Positions 22,039-33,225 of a stretch of 64,000 bases of DNA are shown here, in pieces; the first letter of the stretch is position 1; each line of letters starts with the position of its first letter. This stretch comes from Xestospongia bergquistia. Its lineage: Eukaryota > Porifera > Demospongiae > Haplosclerida > Petrosiidae. The notes beneath the pieces were generated by a model that worked only from the letters and a program-made list of their open reading frames with translations, was not told the origin of the DNA and did not search any database. The stretch spans positions 3,906,001 to 3,970,000 of the forward strand of contig OZ014424.1 of NCBI GenBank assembly GCA_963965975.1. The letters are read 5' to 3'. The position numbers and the translations under genes were made by a program.

Positions 22039-23061
22039 ATAGTTCAAAGATATCTAGAGGAACATCTTCATCATTATAAACACCTCCATTAGCTCAGTTC
22101 AATATCATCTTGAGTCATATCATCAAGTACTCGATAGAACCAAGGCATCGTAAAGTTAGTATAACATGCAGCTTCAATACTGTCACAGCTCTTACCATCC
22201 GACAGAGGATCATTAACATAGAGAATTGGTGTTAAAATTTTACCAGGATCAAGACCAGACTCACAGTAGTAATGATTACCAACAAAAGATGAAAGCACAT
22301 TTGCACTGCCAGAGTAACCTGTGTTACATGGGTAACTATATTGAACAACTCTGTCTTCCTGTCTTCCACCAGCATATGTCCAGATGTGTGTATGAGGGTT
22401 TTGTTCATAAACATCATGAACATAATAAATGTCTATACCTTCACTGAGAGGTTCAAATGCATCAGGATTGCAATATTGATATCCTCTAACTTGTCCACAC
22501 ACTTTGGAGTATTTGAGACCAAGAGTGGAAAATGTAGTTGAACTACAACTACTTGAAGAGGAAGAAAAATGGTCGACCACATACTCCATGATCAATATTG
22601 ATATATTGTTGTAGTAAGAGTCCAGGAGGACAGGTAGCACTAGACTCAGTCATATTAAGATAAGCCACTCTAGTCCAACCACCTTTCCCATCACAGTGGG
22701 TACTATTCATGTATCATGTCACAATAAACCTAAATATGTGATATTTAGGCATAATATTATCATTGAGTTATGATACATTACTAAATATGTTCTTAATAGA
22801 GTTTTGTAAACAATAGTTACCAATTGTTGAGTGTCTCTATCAGGATATGTTGGATAATAATAATAACAGTTCTTCATAATACCCAAATCATACCAATCCT
22901 TACAGCTTCTAGGTAGAGGACAATCTATAAAATAATAATGAGTAGAGGAAAATGATATATTTAAATGTAATACCTTGAGGACAGTTTCCATTGACAGTAT
23001 TGATGAGAGTAATAGAGTATAACAGAGCTACTGCTACATACAGAAGGATGTTATACCTCAT
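22039..23061 (-). pseudogene. Secreted cysteine-rich lectin-like protein, damaged
   Basis: Minus strand. Exon 1 (23,061-22,974) encodes a clean signal peptide (MRYNILLYVAVALLY...) ending NCPQ before a GT donor. Exon 2 (about 22,930-22,822) encodes DCPLPRSCKDWYDLG. Exon 3 (about 22,724-22,039) carries GGWTRVAYLNMT, CPPGLLL, CGQVRGYQY, HTHIWTYAGG, NHYYCESG, SIEAACYT, PWFYRVL, and a displaced tail EDVPLDIFELYVH. This is the order of an uncharacterised secreted domain common in sponges and cnidarians. The frame changes at least three times in exon 3 (near 22,705, 22,575 and 22,105) and a short conserved piece is missing near the end. It is probably a pseudogene unless the assembly has errors. A second damaged copy lies at 24,040-24,400. 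Confidence 0.65.
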
Positions 23062-23170
23062 GGTGATTGAAGAACTGTATTTCCTGCTTGCCTTTTTTTG
23101 TTAATCAGTCAGTTTCTTTTATACAAGAATATAAAAGAAACACAAGAACTTAGTACTAGTACATACATAA

Positions 23171-23536
23171 ATACATGTGTCACTGTAAAAATTGATTGGT
23201 TGATTTAACCAATATATGGTTGCATAGGTTGCATGTATGTACCAAATTATTTGATGTAACTAAAAGTAGACATCGCACTGTTTTCATTCCTAACATAGAA
23301 TTACAGTGATTTAGTGTAAGCCCAGGAAGACATTACTAACAGAATATCATATTGACTAAACAGTTAATCTGATTATATGTCAGGAATGTTTAGTCAATCT
23401 AATATATGTTAGGAATTAAAACAGTATAATATTTATCTTCAGTTTGCAATTGTATCAAATAATTTGTTACATAAATGCAATGTGTATAACTATATATTGG
23501 TTAAACCAACCAATCAAGTTTTACAATGGCATGCAT
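23171..23536. mobile_element. MITE with about 125-bp terminal inverted repeats
   Basis: The left arm (from about 23,171-23,181, CACTGTAAAAATTGATTGG) and the right arm (to about 23,528-23,536) are complementary for roughly 125 bases, including TTAACCAATATAT and ATTCCTAACATA. The short interior is non-coding. Partial relatives lie at 283-530, 10,140-10,290 and 13,430-13,540. It sits just upstream of the secreted-protein pseudogene. Confidence 0.75.
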
Positions 23537-24039
23537 ATCATCATTTGTGAAGTCACCTTTCTTGTTAATTCAAGCTGATTGACATAATGTTGAATATATT
23601 ACCATCTTAAATATATTATATATGATTTGTATTTAAAGAAGGAGGCCATTCTTTAGTTCTGTCTTGTATGTTTGTTTTATATTAGATGAAGAGTTTATAC
23701 AATAGTAGTGACATAATGAACTGACTATTTATTTCTTGTAAACAGGTTCATGGAGAAGTTATTCCTAAGTCAAACAGATAGCATCTGTTCGCATACTATC
23801 AATATACTATTACCATTTTTCTTTTTATCAAAATAAAGTATTCATTACTAGTTCAAAGGTGTGTTTGATACAATTACTTGAAACAATTTAATAATAATAA
23901 TACTCCAATTGTAATAATACTTTAATAGGCAGGTCCATGAGAGTCACTACAATAGAAAAAGTTGGATAATGTAACAAAGCTATATGAACAAATTAACCTA
24001 TTACCTTAACTAAACATAGTTCATATATACACTACATAT
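23537..24039. other. Intergenic, nothing recognised
   Basis: AT-rich sequence without coding potential. An AATAAAG near 23,834 could be a polyadenylation signal for an unseen transcript. Confidence 0.35.
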
Positions 24040-24400
24040 CTACCACCAAAGTAACCTGTATTACATGGAAAGCTATCAGCATCTAATAATTTTTCTGTTT
24101 GTCCAGCAGCATATGTCCAAATGTGTGTACAAGGATTTGTCAATAAATAATAGAAATACCATTAACATAATAAGTGTTACTGTAATCTACAAGGCATCAG
24201 GATCCTTATATTGATATCCTCTGATTTGTCTGCACACTTGCAGTAATTGAGTCCAGGAGTGGACAACCAGTTGAAGAGGAAGAAGTAAATCGACCAGACA
24301 GTCCATGATTAATGTTGTTATATTGTTGTAGTGAGAGTCCAGGAGGACAGATAGCACCAGACTGAGTCATATTAAGATAAGTCACTCCACTTTCCTATCA
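24040..24400 (-). pseudogene. Second copy of the secreted lectin-like protein, fragment
   Basis: The minus strand is similar to 22,700-22,300: the TESSATCPPGLLLQQY-type segment, the CGQVRGYQY-type segment and the HIWTYAGG / PCNTGY segments can be matched in order, with deletions and stops. Exons 1 and 2 were not found. It is a clearly dead tandem relative. Confidence 0.6.
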
Positions 24401-24829
24401 CAAGTGTTCATCAAAAGTAGTTGGCACATTTCTTGGAATTTGTTTTGTTCTAAACTTATAGTCATAACAATACAAATCTCAAAACCATTAGAACATCATA
24501 TCATTATACTAGAGAACAATAAGTAGTTAGTAAATTAATATTAATAATAGATTTGACTTAAATATAATTATATCATAGAACCACGCAAGATCTAGATCAT
24601 CTCAGGTTGGTGTGGAATAAGTTACTATAATGTTAATAGATAATAACTGGGCAATATTGTCCTGACAATCAATTTAAATGTATTAAAAGTAGAGAGTGCT
24701 AGAAGTGTCTTCAGTATAGAAATCCAGTTAGACAGTCCAAGATCAGCATATTTATTACTGATCCCTACTCTCTAAACCCTAATCACGAAATGTTAAAGTA
24801 TGTGGCCCAAAGTTTGAAATGTCCCACAG

Positions 24830-25050
24830 CTATTACAGCTATACAAGTGAGCAGTAAGACCACATGTATACCTTTCACCTTGGGTGTATAGTAGAGTAGA
24901 AGAGGAAGACATTACAGCTGATAATGATAGTGCTATTACTGCTATACAATTAAGTGAGCAGTAAGACCACATGTATGCCTTTCAGCTTGGGGGTATAATA
25001 GGGTAGAAAAGAAAGATAATAATGACAGTGTTATTACTGCTTTACAAGAG
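24830..25050. repeat. Tandem direct repeat, about 118-base unit, two copies
   Basis: The block with GTGAGCAGTAAGACCACATG at 24,849 recurs at 24,955, followed in both copies by CCTTTCA(C/G)CTTGGG and an AG-rich run. There is no coding content. Confidence 0.65.
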
Positions 25051-25059
25051 TATTTTTAC

Positions 25060-25412
25060 ACTAGATGACAACTACCAAATTAGATTTTTGGGTAGAAAAT
25101 GAAATGTTATATGCAACTTTAGCACATATGGCTCAGGATATTCTCATTATACCTGTCTCATAAACACCAGTTGAAAGATTTTTTTTCAAAGTTGAGTATG
25201 CATCAAGTGGTAGAAGAACCAATTGGCCGGTACAAATTTAGAGAAAGAAATACTTCTTAAGACAAACAAACAATACCTTTAGTTTAATACTACATGTAAC
25301 TAAAATTATTCTTAAAGCAGAGAAACAAACTAAAATTAATGCTCTTACAGAAAAACTAACTATAACTAACTAAAATTATAAAAAGCTAAACTAAAACAAC
25401 ACTAATGTGCAT
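25060..25412 (+). mobile_element. hAT transposon remnant 2
   Basis: One frame reads FWVENEMLYATLAHMAQDIL followed by IPVS, a stop and TPVERFFFK, the typical hAT dimerisation motif. A shifted frame then gives REREILLKTNKQYL. The 3' end has the TAACTATAACTAACTAA subterminal repeats and CTAAAACAACACTA terminus shared with remnant 1. Only the last part of the transposase is left. Confidence 0.7.
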
Positions 25413-25809
25413 ATATTTCAATTTCAAGTAATCTGTTTAAAAATGCTTCAACATGTTTTATTACCTTGTAGTGTGAAGTGAGCACATTTGAAGCAGACTT
25501 TCATACACTACTTAAAGAATCAACCTCATTTCTATTGATTATCATGTTATTTATACATTTTTTGTTTATATTATTAAATATGAAATTATGATAAATTCAA
25601 TGGAAAGTTTTTGCTGAAATGCTCTTGGGACTCTAGAACTTGTGGCAGTGAAAGAAAAAGTACTGTTGTGTTAATTTAGCTAATCACTGTTTACTGCAAT
25701 AGCTTATATGCAGAATTGAAGACTTCCAGGACAAAGTAATAAAAGCGTGGGAGTTATCACTCCCAGATATATACAATAAGTTGATTATGGAGATTGTTTC
25801 TAAATCATT

Positions 25810-28800
25810 ATGATTGATATAAGTCAATGGAGAGCTAGTATTGGGTTATGGTATTGTCATCAGATACCATATACCACTAAAAAGACCCCTTGTATCACTG
25901 AAACCCCTGGATGGATGAAGTCACAATTGACATTAGGAGATGAGGGTGGTGGTATTTTGATATTTTCTCTAGTTTTGTTTTTCTTACTTCTCCTCATTTT
26001 ATCAGGAGATATTGAACTTAACCCTGGACCTCAAACAGGTCAGTAAACATTAACACACAACTGATGTCTCATTTATTTCAATAGAATTGACATCAAATAA
26101 TGCTCTACAGCTTCTTGTTAAGAGTGGTTTTGTTGTTAAAGATAAATGGACTGAACTCACTAGTCTTCTAGGTGTATCATTGCAGGAGAGGAGAAGACTC
26201 AACAAAATGGCCAGCAGTGATCAAGACTTTCACTCTGCTCTAGAGGAAGGTTTACAATGGTGGATTACAAACAGTACTGCTCCCTCTTGGGAAGAACTTA
26301 TCTCAGCAGTTGAAAGTTGTGGTAATGTGGATGTTGTTATTACACTAAGAAGACAACTAGATATTAAAGATGAAGGTATCTACAATGTATAGTTCATTAT
26401 AATAATAATCAATGTAGTGTAATATATTTGTAAAGTATATAATAGACATTGAAGCTTTACTCTCAGAAAGTGATGGAAATGGCTTGACAGTTCCTTCCTT
26501 TCTTTAACAAGGGCAAATAAAAAGACAGACAGAAGGAACAAGTGATCAAGCTAGAAGGCCTTCATGTGGTAACTCTGTAGATCTTTCTAGTACCATAGCA
26601 AATGCCAGTGCTACAGAAAATGATGAAGTTCAAAAAATATTGAAGAGTATATTGACAAGTCATTTTGCTGACTTAAGTAACCAGTTAAGTAGATGTTTAT
26701 CACGAGTTTCTGCAGCAATGTATTCTAAAAGACTGATAAGCGAATCAGTTAGAGATTCTCCAACTGTTTATAGTGTAATTGGTGAATTTGAAAGTGGAAT
26801 GAATTTAGTGAACAATATTTCAAAGTTACAGAAACATTGTCAACTTTTCTTACAATGTCTATCCAGTGAAGGTGGTCCTACTAAATTAGCTGCTCAAAAG
26901 TTATGTCAAGAATGGGTTGATGAAGTCAAAAGGAAATGTGATATCTCACTAGATCTTACATGTGATGATCTTATACAACAGGATATAAACCAACAAGGTC
27001 AGTATTATAAAATGATCAGGCACTTGCATTTTTGAATGAAGCACAAAATATGTGTTGTTCTTTCTTTATGTTATTATAATAAAATTATGTTAGACATGTT
27101 ACAACGAATCCTCATATATCTGGACTTCTTTAATCTGAACTTTTAGATTATCTGAACAAGCTCATGATATTATTTATTCATGAATACATAATAATTAATG
27201 GATTAATAAAGTCCACATGTTCCAGAACAATGGTTGAAGCTGATCCATACTAGCCAAATTTATTAGTATATCATGATATTGTTTTGATTACTAATACATG
27301 ATGGAATTAACTGTTCGTGTAGCTAATTGTTAAAACTATGATGATTTTATAAATAGCTAGATCAGATGATGTTTATCTAACTACACAAACTGTCAATTCC
27401 ATAGTATCAGTAATCAAAACAGCATATGTTGTTAATACTTCATTGTATTTGTAGGAATGCATGAAACCTAAGTGACTGTATCAGTTAAAACAACTATTTA
27501 ATAGTGAATATAAAACCATTGGTATGTGTATATATGTATATATATACATACATATACACTGTATTTCCTTCATTAAATGCCTATATACTTCAAATAAATG
27601 CCAGCCTTGAATAAACACCTGGAGCAAACACAAGTATTGTGCAAATAAACCCTACCCTGAATAAATGCCAGGTCTAGATTCAAATTACCCTGCTTTTTGT
27701 AAGTAGTGTAACCTTGACTAGTCATTTTACAAAGTGGGCGGGGTAGTAAACCATGTGCAAATCTTCTGAGAAATGAACACCTGCCATATTTAATGTCAGG
27801 TGGAAAATGGTTTGTTTTGATGCTTTTGGTATCCTTTATAAGTTGTTAATTTAGGCTAAACAAGGACTCTGTTTCATTAGTGCTTTCCATTTATGTAGGG
27901 ATTAATTATCAAGAAATAACAGTTACTCCGGACTATCCTGTAGCTGAAAAATTGAAAAGTCTTCACAAAGAATATAATGATTTAGTTAAAAATATTAAAA
28001 ATGCCCTACGTAAACTAATTGATAATGGAACACTTGAACTTATTGATATTTCTGATTATCTTGGAGAATATTTTAGAATAGAAGGATTAACAGATTCTAC
28101 AGATATTCCAAATCTATTTCAGCGACTTTGGCCATATTACAGCTACCTTGATGTTGAGGTATTAGAAGTTATCATTGACAATGATGACTTCCTAATTGAT
28201 GAGAGGATACAGAATGACATTTGTACTTATAAACAGCATCTTGAAGAATTTAAGCAATCAACAACACTTGAAAAATTCAAGAACGCAGTTGAAGAAGCAT
28301 TGATACCAAATCCAGAAGTCACATTAATTACTTGTGAAGTGGTTATCAAACTTAATCGTGAATGGGGAAAAAAAACGTTGGAGAATTTCAAAACACTAAT
28401 TAACTACATGTTTCATCAAAGAATGACTCATATACGAGTGGAGGAAGGGTCATTATGTGTAACTCTACTTGTACTTCGATCGAGATTAGACTATATCTTA
28501 GAAATTGCCACTCTAAAAAATGATTTTGCATTACTTTTTGGTATCTTTGAACTGACTATTGATGATCAACCTATCTTGAAAGAGAAAGAAGAAACTCATT
28601 TTTCTTTTGACCAAGCATTTCAAGAGGCTTCAAGACTTGGCAATAATGAAGCTGTTCAGTTCTTACTTAACTTATTTGATAGTATTAATTTTCAAAGCAA
28701 AGAGAGCAGTACAGCACTTATGCTAGCTAGTAAAGGTGGACATGAACAAGTTGTACAAACACTAATATCAGCTGGAGCTAATCCTAACATTCAAGATAAC

Positions 28801-31800
28801 ACTGGCTATACTGCATTGATGCTAGCATGTGATACAAACTCCTACACTATAGTCAACTGCCTACTCCAGACTGGAGCTAATCCTGATATGCAAAGAAATG
28901 ATGGAGATACAGCTATCATAATAGCATGTCGAAATAATCATTCTGATATTGTGAAGTTATTACTTCAATTTAATGCTGATCCACTTATTACTACAAGAAA
29001 TGATGATACAGCTCTCACTGTATCTGTACATGTAAACTCCATCGAGATAGTGGAAATGTTACTTGATAAACTGCTTGAGAGCCAGAAATCAAGTTTAGTG
29101 GTAACAGCTCTCACTACAGCATGTCAATATGGACACTCTCAACTTATTATCAGTTTATTAGTCCGCTTACTAGACTATTTTACACAAGAGGAATTCCAAC
29201 TTTTCATATTGTGTGCTGAAGGAGATTACATTTCTACAGCAACTCATATTTTTGACTCTACTGTTGATGTCAACTGTACACTAGTCAATGATATCACTCC
29301 TCTTATGATAGCCTCATCTTGTGGACATATAGAGACAGCAGAAGTCCTCTTACAAGGTGGAGCTAATGTCAACAGTACAGACAGTGATGGGTACAGTCCA
29401 CTAGTATATGCTATAACAGGACACAAGTCACTTCAAGTTATAGAACAACTACTTAAAGCTGGTGCTCAGTCTAATGTCTTCATTAATGACCAGAGTATTG
29501 TTGATGAAGTAAGAAAAGAAGGAAGAGAACATATCTCTAAATTGTTACAACAGTTTAATGTTTTTAATATAACAGAAAAAGAAAAGGAGGAGGAACAACA
29601 GTTACAGATCTCTAGTGAATGTTTGATCATCTCTATTATTGAGGCTGCAAAAATAGGCAATACTGAGATGGTTAAATCACTACTCAAAAAGAATGCAGAT
29701 GTTAATATTCAGTCTACAATTGGTGAAACTGCCTTAATGCTAGCTAGTCAATATGGTCATGCCCAGGTTGTTGAACTACTACTCAAAGAGAAAGCAGATG
29801 TTAATATTCAAAAAGAAGATCGATGGACTGCACTAATGCTAGCTAGTCGAAATGGTTGTACCCAGGTTGTTGAGCTGTTACTCAAAGAAAATGCAGATGT
29901 TAATATTCAGTCTACAATTGGTGAAACTGCCTTAATGGTAGCTAGTCAATATGGTCATACCCAGGTTGTTAAACTACTACTCAAAGAGAATGCAGATGTC
30001 AATATTCAAAAAGAAGACCAATGGACTGCATTAATGCTAGCTAGCCGAAATGGTCAAACCAATGTTGTTGAGCTGTTACTCAAAGAGAATGCAGATGTTA
30101 ACATTCAGTCTACAATTGGTGAAACTGCCTTAATGCTAGCTAGTCAATATGGTCGTACCCCAGTTGTTGAACTACTACTCAAAGAGAATGCAGATGTTAA
30201 TATTCAAAAAGAAGATCGATGGACTGCACTAATGCTAGCTAGTCGAAATGATCGTAACAAGGTTGTTAAGCTGTTACTCAAAGAGAATGCAGATGTTAAT
30301 ATTCAGTCTACAATTGGTGAAACTGCCTTAATGCTAGCTAGTCAATATGGTCGTATCCAGGTTGTTGAACTACTACTCAAAGGGAATGCAGATGTTAATA
30401 TTCAAAAAGAAGATCAATGGACTGCACTAATGCTGGTTAGTCGAATTGGTCATACCAATGTTGTTGAACTACTACTCAAAGCGAATGCAGATGTTAATAT
30501 TCAGTCTACGATTGGTGAAACCGCCTTAATGCTAGCTAGTCAATATGGTCATACTCAGGTTGTTGAACTACTACTCAAAGAGAATGCGGATGTTAATATT
30601 CAAAAAGAAGATCAATGGACTGCACTAATGTTGGCTAGTCGAAATGATCGTATCAAGGCTGTTGAGCTGTTACTCAAAGAGAATGCAGATGTTAGTATTC
30701 AGTCTACAAATGGTGAAACTGCCTTAATGCTCGCTAGTCAATATGGTCATATCCAGGTTGCTGAACTATTACTTAAAGAGAATGCAGATGTTAATATTCA
30801 AAAAGAAGATCAATGGACTGCACTAATGCTAGCTAGTCAAAACGGTCATACCCAGGTTGTTGAACTACTACTCAAAGAGAATGCAGATGTTAATATTCAA
30901 AAAGAAGATCGATGGACTGCCTTAATGCTAGTTAGTAGAAATGGTCATACCAAGGTTGTTGAACTACTACTCAAAGAGAATGCAGATGTTAATATTCAGT
31001 CTACAATTGGTGAAACTGCCTTAATGCTAGCTAGTCAATATAGTCATACCCAGGTTGTTGAACTACTGCTCAAAGAGAATGCAGATGTTAATATTCGGTC
31101 TACAATTGGTGAAACTGCCTTAATGGTAGCTAGTCAATATGGTCATACCCAGGTTGTTGAACTACTACTCAAAGAGAATGCAGATGTTAATATTCAAAAA
31201 GAAGATCGATGGACTGCCTTAATGCTAGTTAGTCGAAATGGTCATACCAAGGTTGTTGAACTACTACTCAAAGAGAATGCAGATGTTAATATTCAGTCTA
31301 CAATTGGTGAAACTGCCTTAATGCTAGCTAGTCAATATGGTCATACCCAGGTTGTTGAACTACTACTCAAAGAGAATGCAGATGTTAATATTCGGTCTAC
31401 AATTGGTGAAACTGCCTTAATACTTGCTAGTCAATATGGTCATACCCAGGTTGTTGAATCAATACTCAAAGAAAATGCAGATGTTAATATTCAGGATGAA
31501 TATGGATGGACTGCCCTAATGCTAGCTAGCCAAAATGGTCATACTGGTGTTGTTGGACAACTACTCAAAGAGAATGCAAATGTTGATATTCAGTCTACAA
31601 TTGGTGGAACTGCATTAATGCTAGCTAGTCAATATGGTCATACCCAGGTTGTTGAACTACTACTCAAAGAAAATGCAAATGTTAATATTCAGAATGAATA
31701 TGGGTGGACTGCCCTAATAATGGCTAGTCTAGGTGATCATACAGAAGTTGCTGAACTATTACTCAAAAAGAATGCAGATGTTAATATTCAGAGCACAAAT

Positions 31801-32712
31801 GGAGTGACTGCCTTAATGGTAGCTATTTTGAATGCAAATCTTGAATTAGTTGAATACTTACTACAATCAAAAGCAGATCCTCATATAGTAGTATATTTTG
31901 AAGGGTTTGAAATAACAGCATTGTCATTAGCAATTGTTTCTGGTAAAAGAGATATCGCTAAGATGCTCATTGACAAAAGTGAACCCACTACTGATGAGTT
32001 TGAAAAAAATGTAGTAACATCATGTTATTTTGGTGACCTTACTCTAATTACCTTCCTCTCAAACAAACTTCCACACTTCACTAATTATCAGAGAGAACTA
32101 CTAGACTCATGTATTAATGGAGTTTTACATACAGTTGTATGGAAGGCATTAGATAGTCCAGATACTCCACTGGTATGTGATGTCACTCCACTCATGGTAG
32201 CTTCATCATGTGGACATGTTGATATAGTGGATGCTCTCATACAAGCTGGAGCTGATGTTAATAAACAAGAAAGTTATTGGGGGTTAACTCCTTTATACTT
32301 TGCAATATCTGGTGGACAATCCACTTCGATAGTAGAGATGCTCTTAAAGAATGATGCTAATCCTAATGTTATTGTTAACAATGAAACTCCGTTAGATGTA
32401 GCTAATAAGACTGAGCAGGAAACAATCATTGAGCTATTAATTAAATATGGAGGTAAAACAGCATCACAAGCATCTAATGAAACAACGAACATACCTACAT
32501 CTTCACTAACAACCAGTGAATTGACAAATGAAGTTAACAAGAAACAGACAAACAGAAATAGATTGCCAAATTTGGAGTCCATTAATTTATTCACTTCACA
32601 CATCTTAAATCGTACTCATACATTTAGAGATACCAGTGCAAAACAAGAAAAAATAAAACAAGACAACAAGGAAAAAGGTCAACAAGATTATCTTATTCCA
32701 ATTACATCCTAA
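25810..32712 (+). CDS. 2A/signal - Death domain - ankyrin repeat protein, four exons
   Basis: Exons: 25,810-26,038, 26,085-26,375, 26,512-26,997 and 27,899-32,712; all introns are phase 1 with GT-AG ends; about 1939 aa. Residues about 48-73 are a hydrophobic run leading into GDIELNPGP, a canonical 2A motif (skipping expected between G73 and P74). A second in-frame ATG at 25,915 would give a compact signal-like N-terminus. Residues about 80-170 are a Death domain (KWTELTSLLGVS ... PSWEELISAV). Residues 174-335 are helical; about 336-565 is a conserved region without a known name (FQRLWPYYSYLD, WGKKTLENF). About 566-1855 holds roughly 30 ankyrin repeats, 22 of them highly homogenised. Skipping would yield a short membrane or secreted peptide plus a cytosolic Death/ankyrin protein; without skipping the protein could enter the secretory route. 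Likely an innate-immune or apoptosis adaptor (inferred). Confidence 0.8.
27281..27420. mobile_element. Small MITE in intron 3 of the 2A/Death/ankyrin gene
   Basis: Imperfect inverted arms of about 45 bases start GTTTTGATTACTAATAC and end GTATCAGTAATCAAAAC. The interior is AT-rich. It is an intronic insertion and does not touch the splice sites. Confidence 0.6.
27560..27840. repeat. Interspersed repeat fragment in intron 3
   Basis: It contains several diverged copies of a short AAATAAATGCCAG / TTGAATAAACACC unit in a row, a pattern I associate with dispersed short repeats in invertebrate genomes. Non-coding. Confidence 0.4.
29636..31870 (+). repeat. Homogenised 99-bp ankyrin repeat array inside exon 4
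   Basis: About 22 consecutive 33-residue ankyrin repeats are nearly identical at the DNA level. They mostly alternate between two types, one with DVNIQSTIGETALMLAS and one with DVNIQKEDRWTALMLAS, which gives a 198-bp higher-order period. The alternation breaks at about 30,890 and 31,090 (two repeats of the same type in a row), consistent with unequal exchange. Flanking ankyrin repeats are much more diverged. Confidence 0.9.
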
Positions 32713-33049
32713 TATGGTGTGTATTTTTTTGTTTATATTTTTTATGCACTTTTTTTCGTCCCTTTTGAATAGCCTTGTATTATCATTTAGAAATGATGTT
32801 ATTACCATCTATTTTATTTGTATTGTTTTTTCCTGTAAAGATAACTAAATATTACATTTAAATCTAATAAAATTATTCACTTGTTTGCAATATTTTCAAG
32901 TAGATAAAGGACACCTGTCATAACTCACAACAGACTATCATATAAATGTAACTATAACTAATGACTAATCCTATTGGTAATGTGTTATTTACTAATACAT
33001 TTTGATAGGTAATGCTACAGTAGTTTGTCACATGTAATATTTCACTTAC
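32713..33049. other. 3' flank of the 2A/Death/ankyrin gene
   Basis: A short T-rich 3' UTR. AATAAA at 32,866-32,871 is a likely polyadenylation signal, about 155 bases after the stop. No other feature seen. Confidence 0.5.
32866..32871 (+). terminator. Polyadenylation signal candidate
   Basis: AATAAA about 155 bases downstream of the stop at 32,712, with T-rich sequence shortly after. Confidence 0.45.
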
Positions 33050-33225
33050 TTGATATAAATTCTGAAGCTCAGACATTTCTCTTGTCAAGGACTCAATCTG
33101 AGACTCCAATCTGCCTTGATCCTGAGCTAAACTAGCTCCTTGACTAGCTAGTTCTTGACTCCAAAGTTTTCGTTCTTCATGAAGACCCTTAACAAGACAC
33201 TCTTGAGCTGATAACTTAGTGAATA
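33050..33225 (-). pseudogene. Stray coiled-coil exon (possible centrosomal protein)
   Basis: The minus strand from 33,225 down to about 33,052 is open and heptad-like: KLSAQECLVKGLHEERKLW, then SQELASQGASLAQDQGRLES, then QIESLTREMSELQ. It ends at a perfect donor, CAA/GTAAGT. The composition and motifs recall coiled-coil centrosomal proteins such as LRRCC1, but that is from memory. The 5' side is cut abruptly where the receptor stump begins (33,226), so the exon was either captured or broken by the receptor-unit duplication. No partner exons are visible in the window. Confidence 0.5.

Noticed and set aside
22226-22541. Plus-strand open frames over the secreted-protein pseudogene
   Set aside because: They are shadows of the minus-strand coding sequence.
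26020-26038. The 2A motif as part of a LINE or a virus-like element
   Set aside because: No reverse transcriptase, endonuclease, capsid or polymerase sequence lies nearby. The frame joins by good splice sites to a Death domain and ankyrin repeats.
29636-31870. Homogenised repeat array as a satellite or CRISPR-like array
   Set aside because: It is in frame, has a 99-bp period and encodes canonical 33-residue ankyrin repeats throughout.
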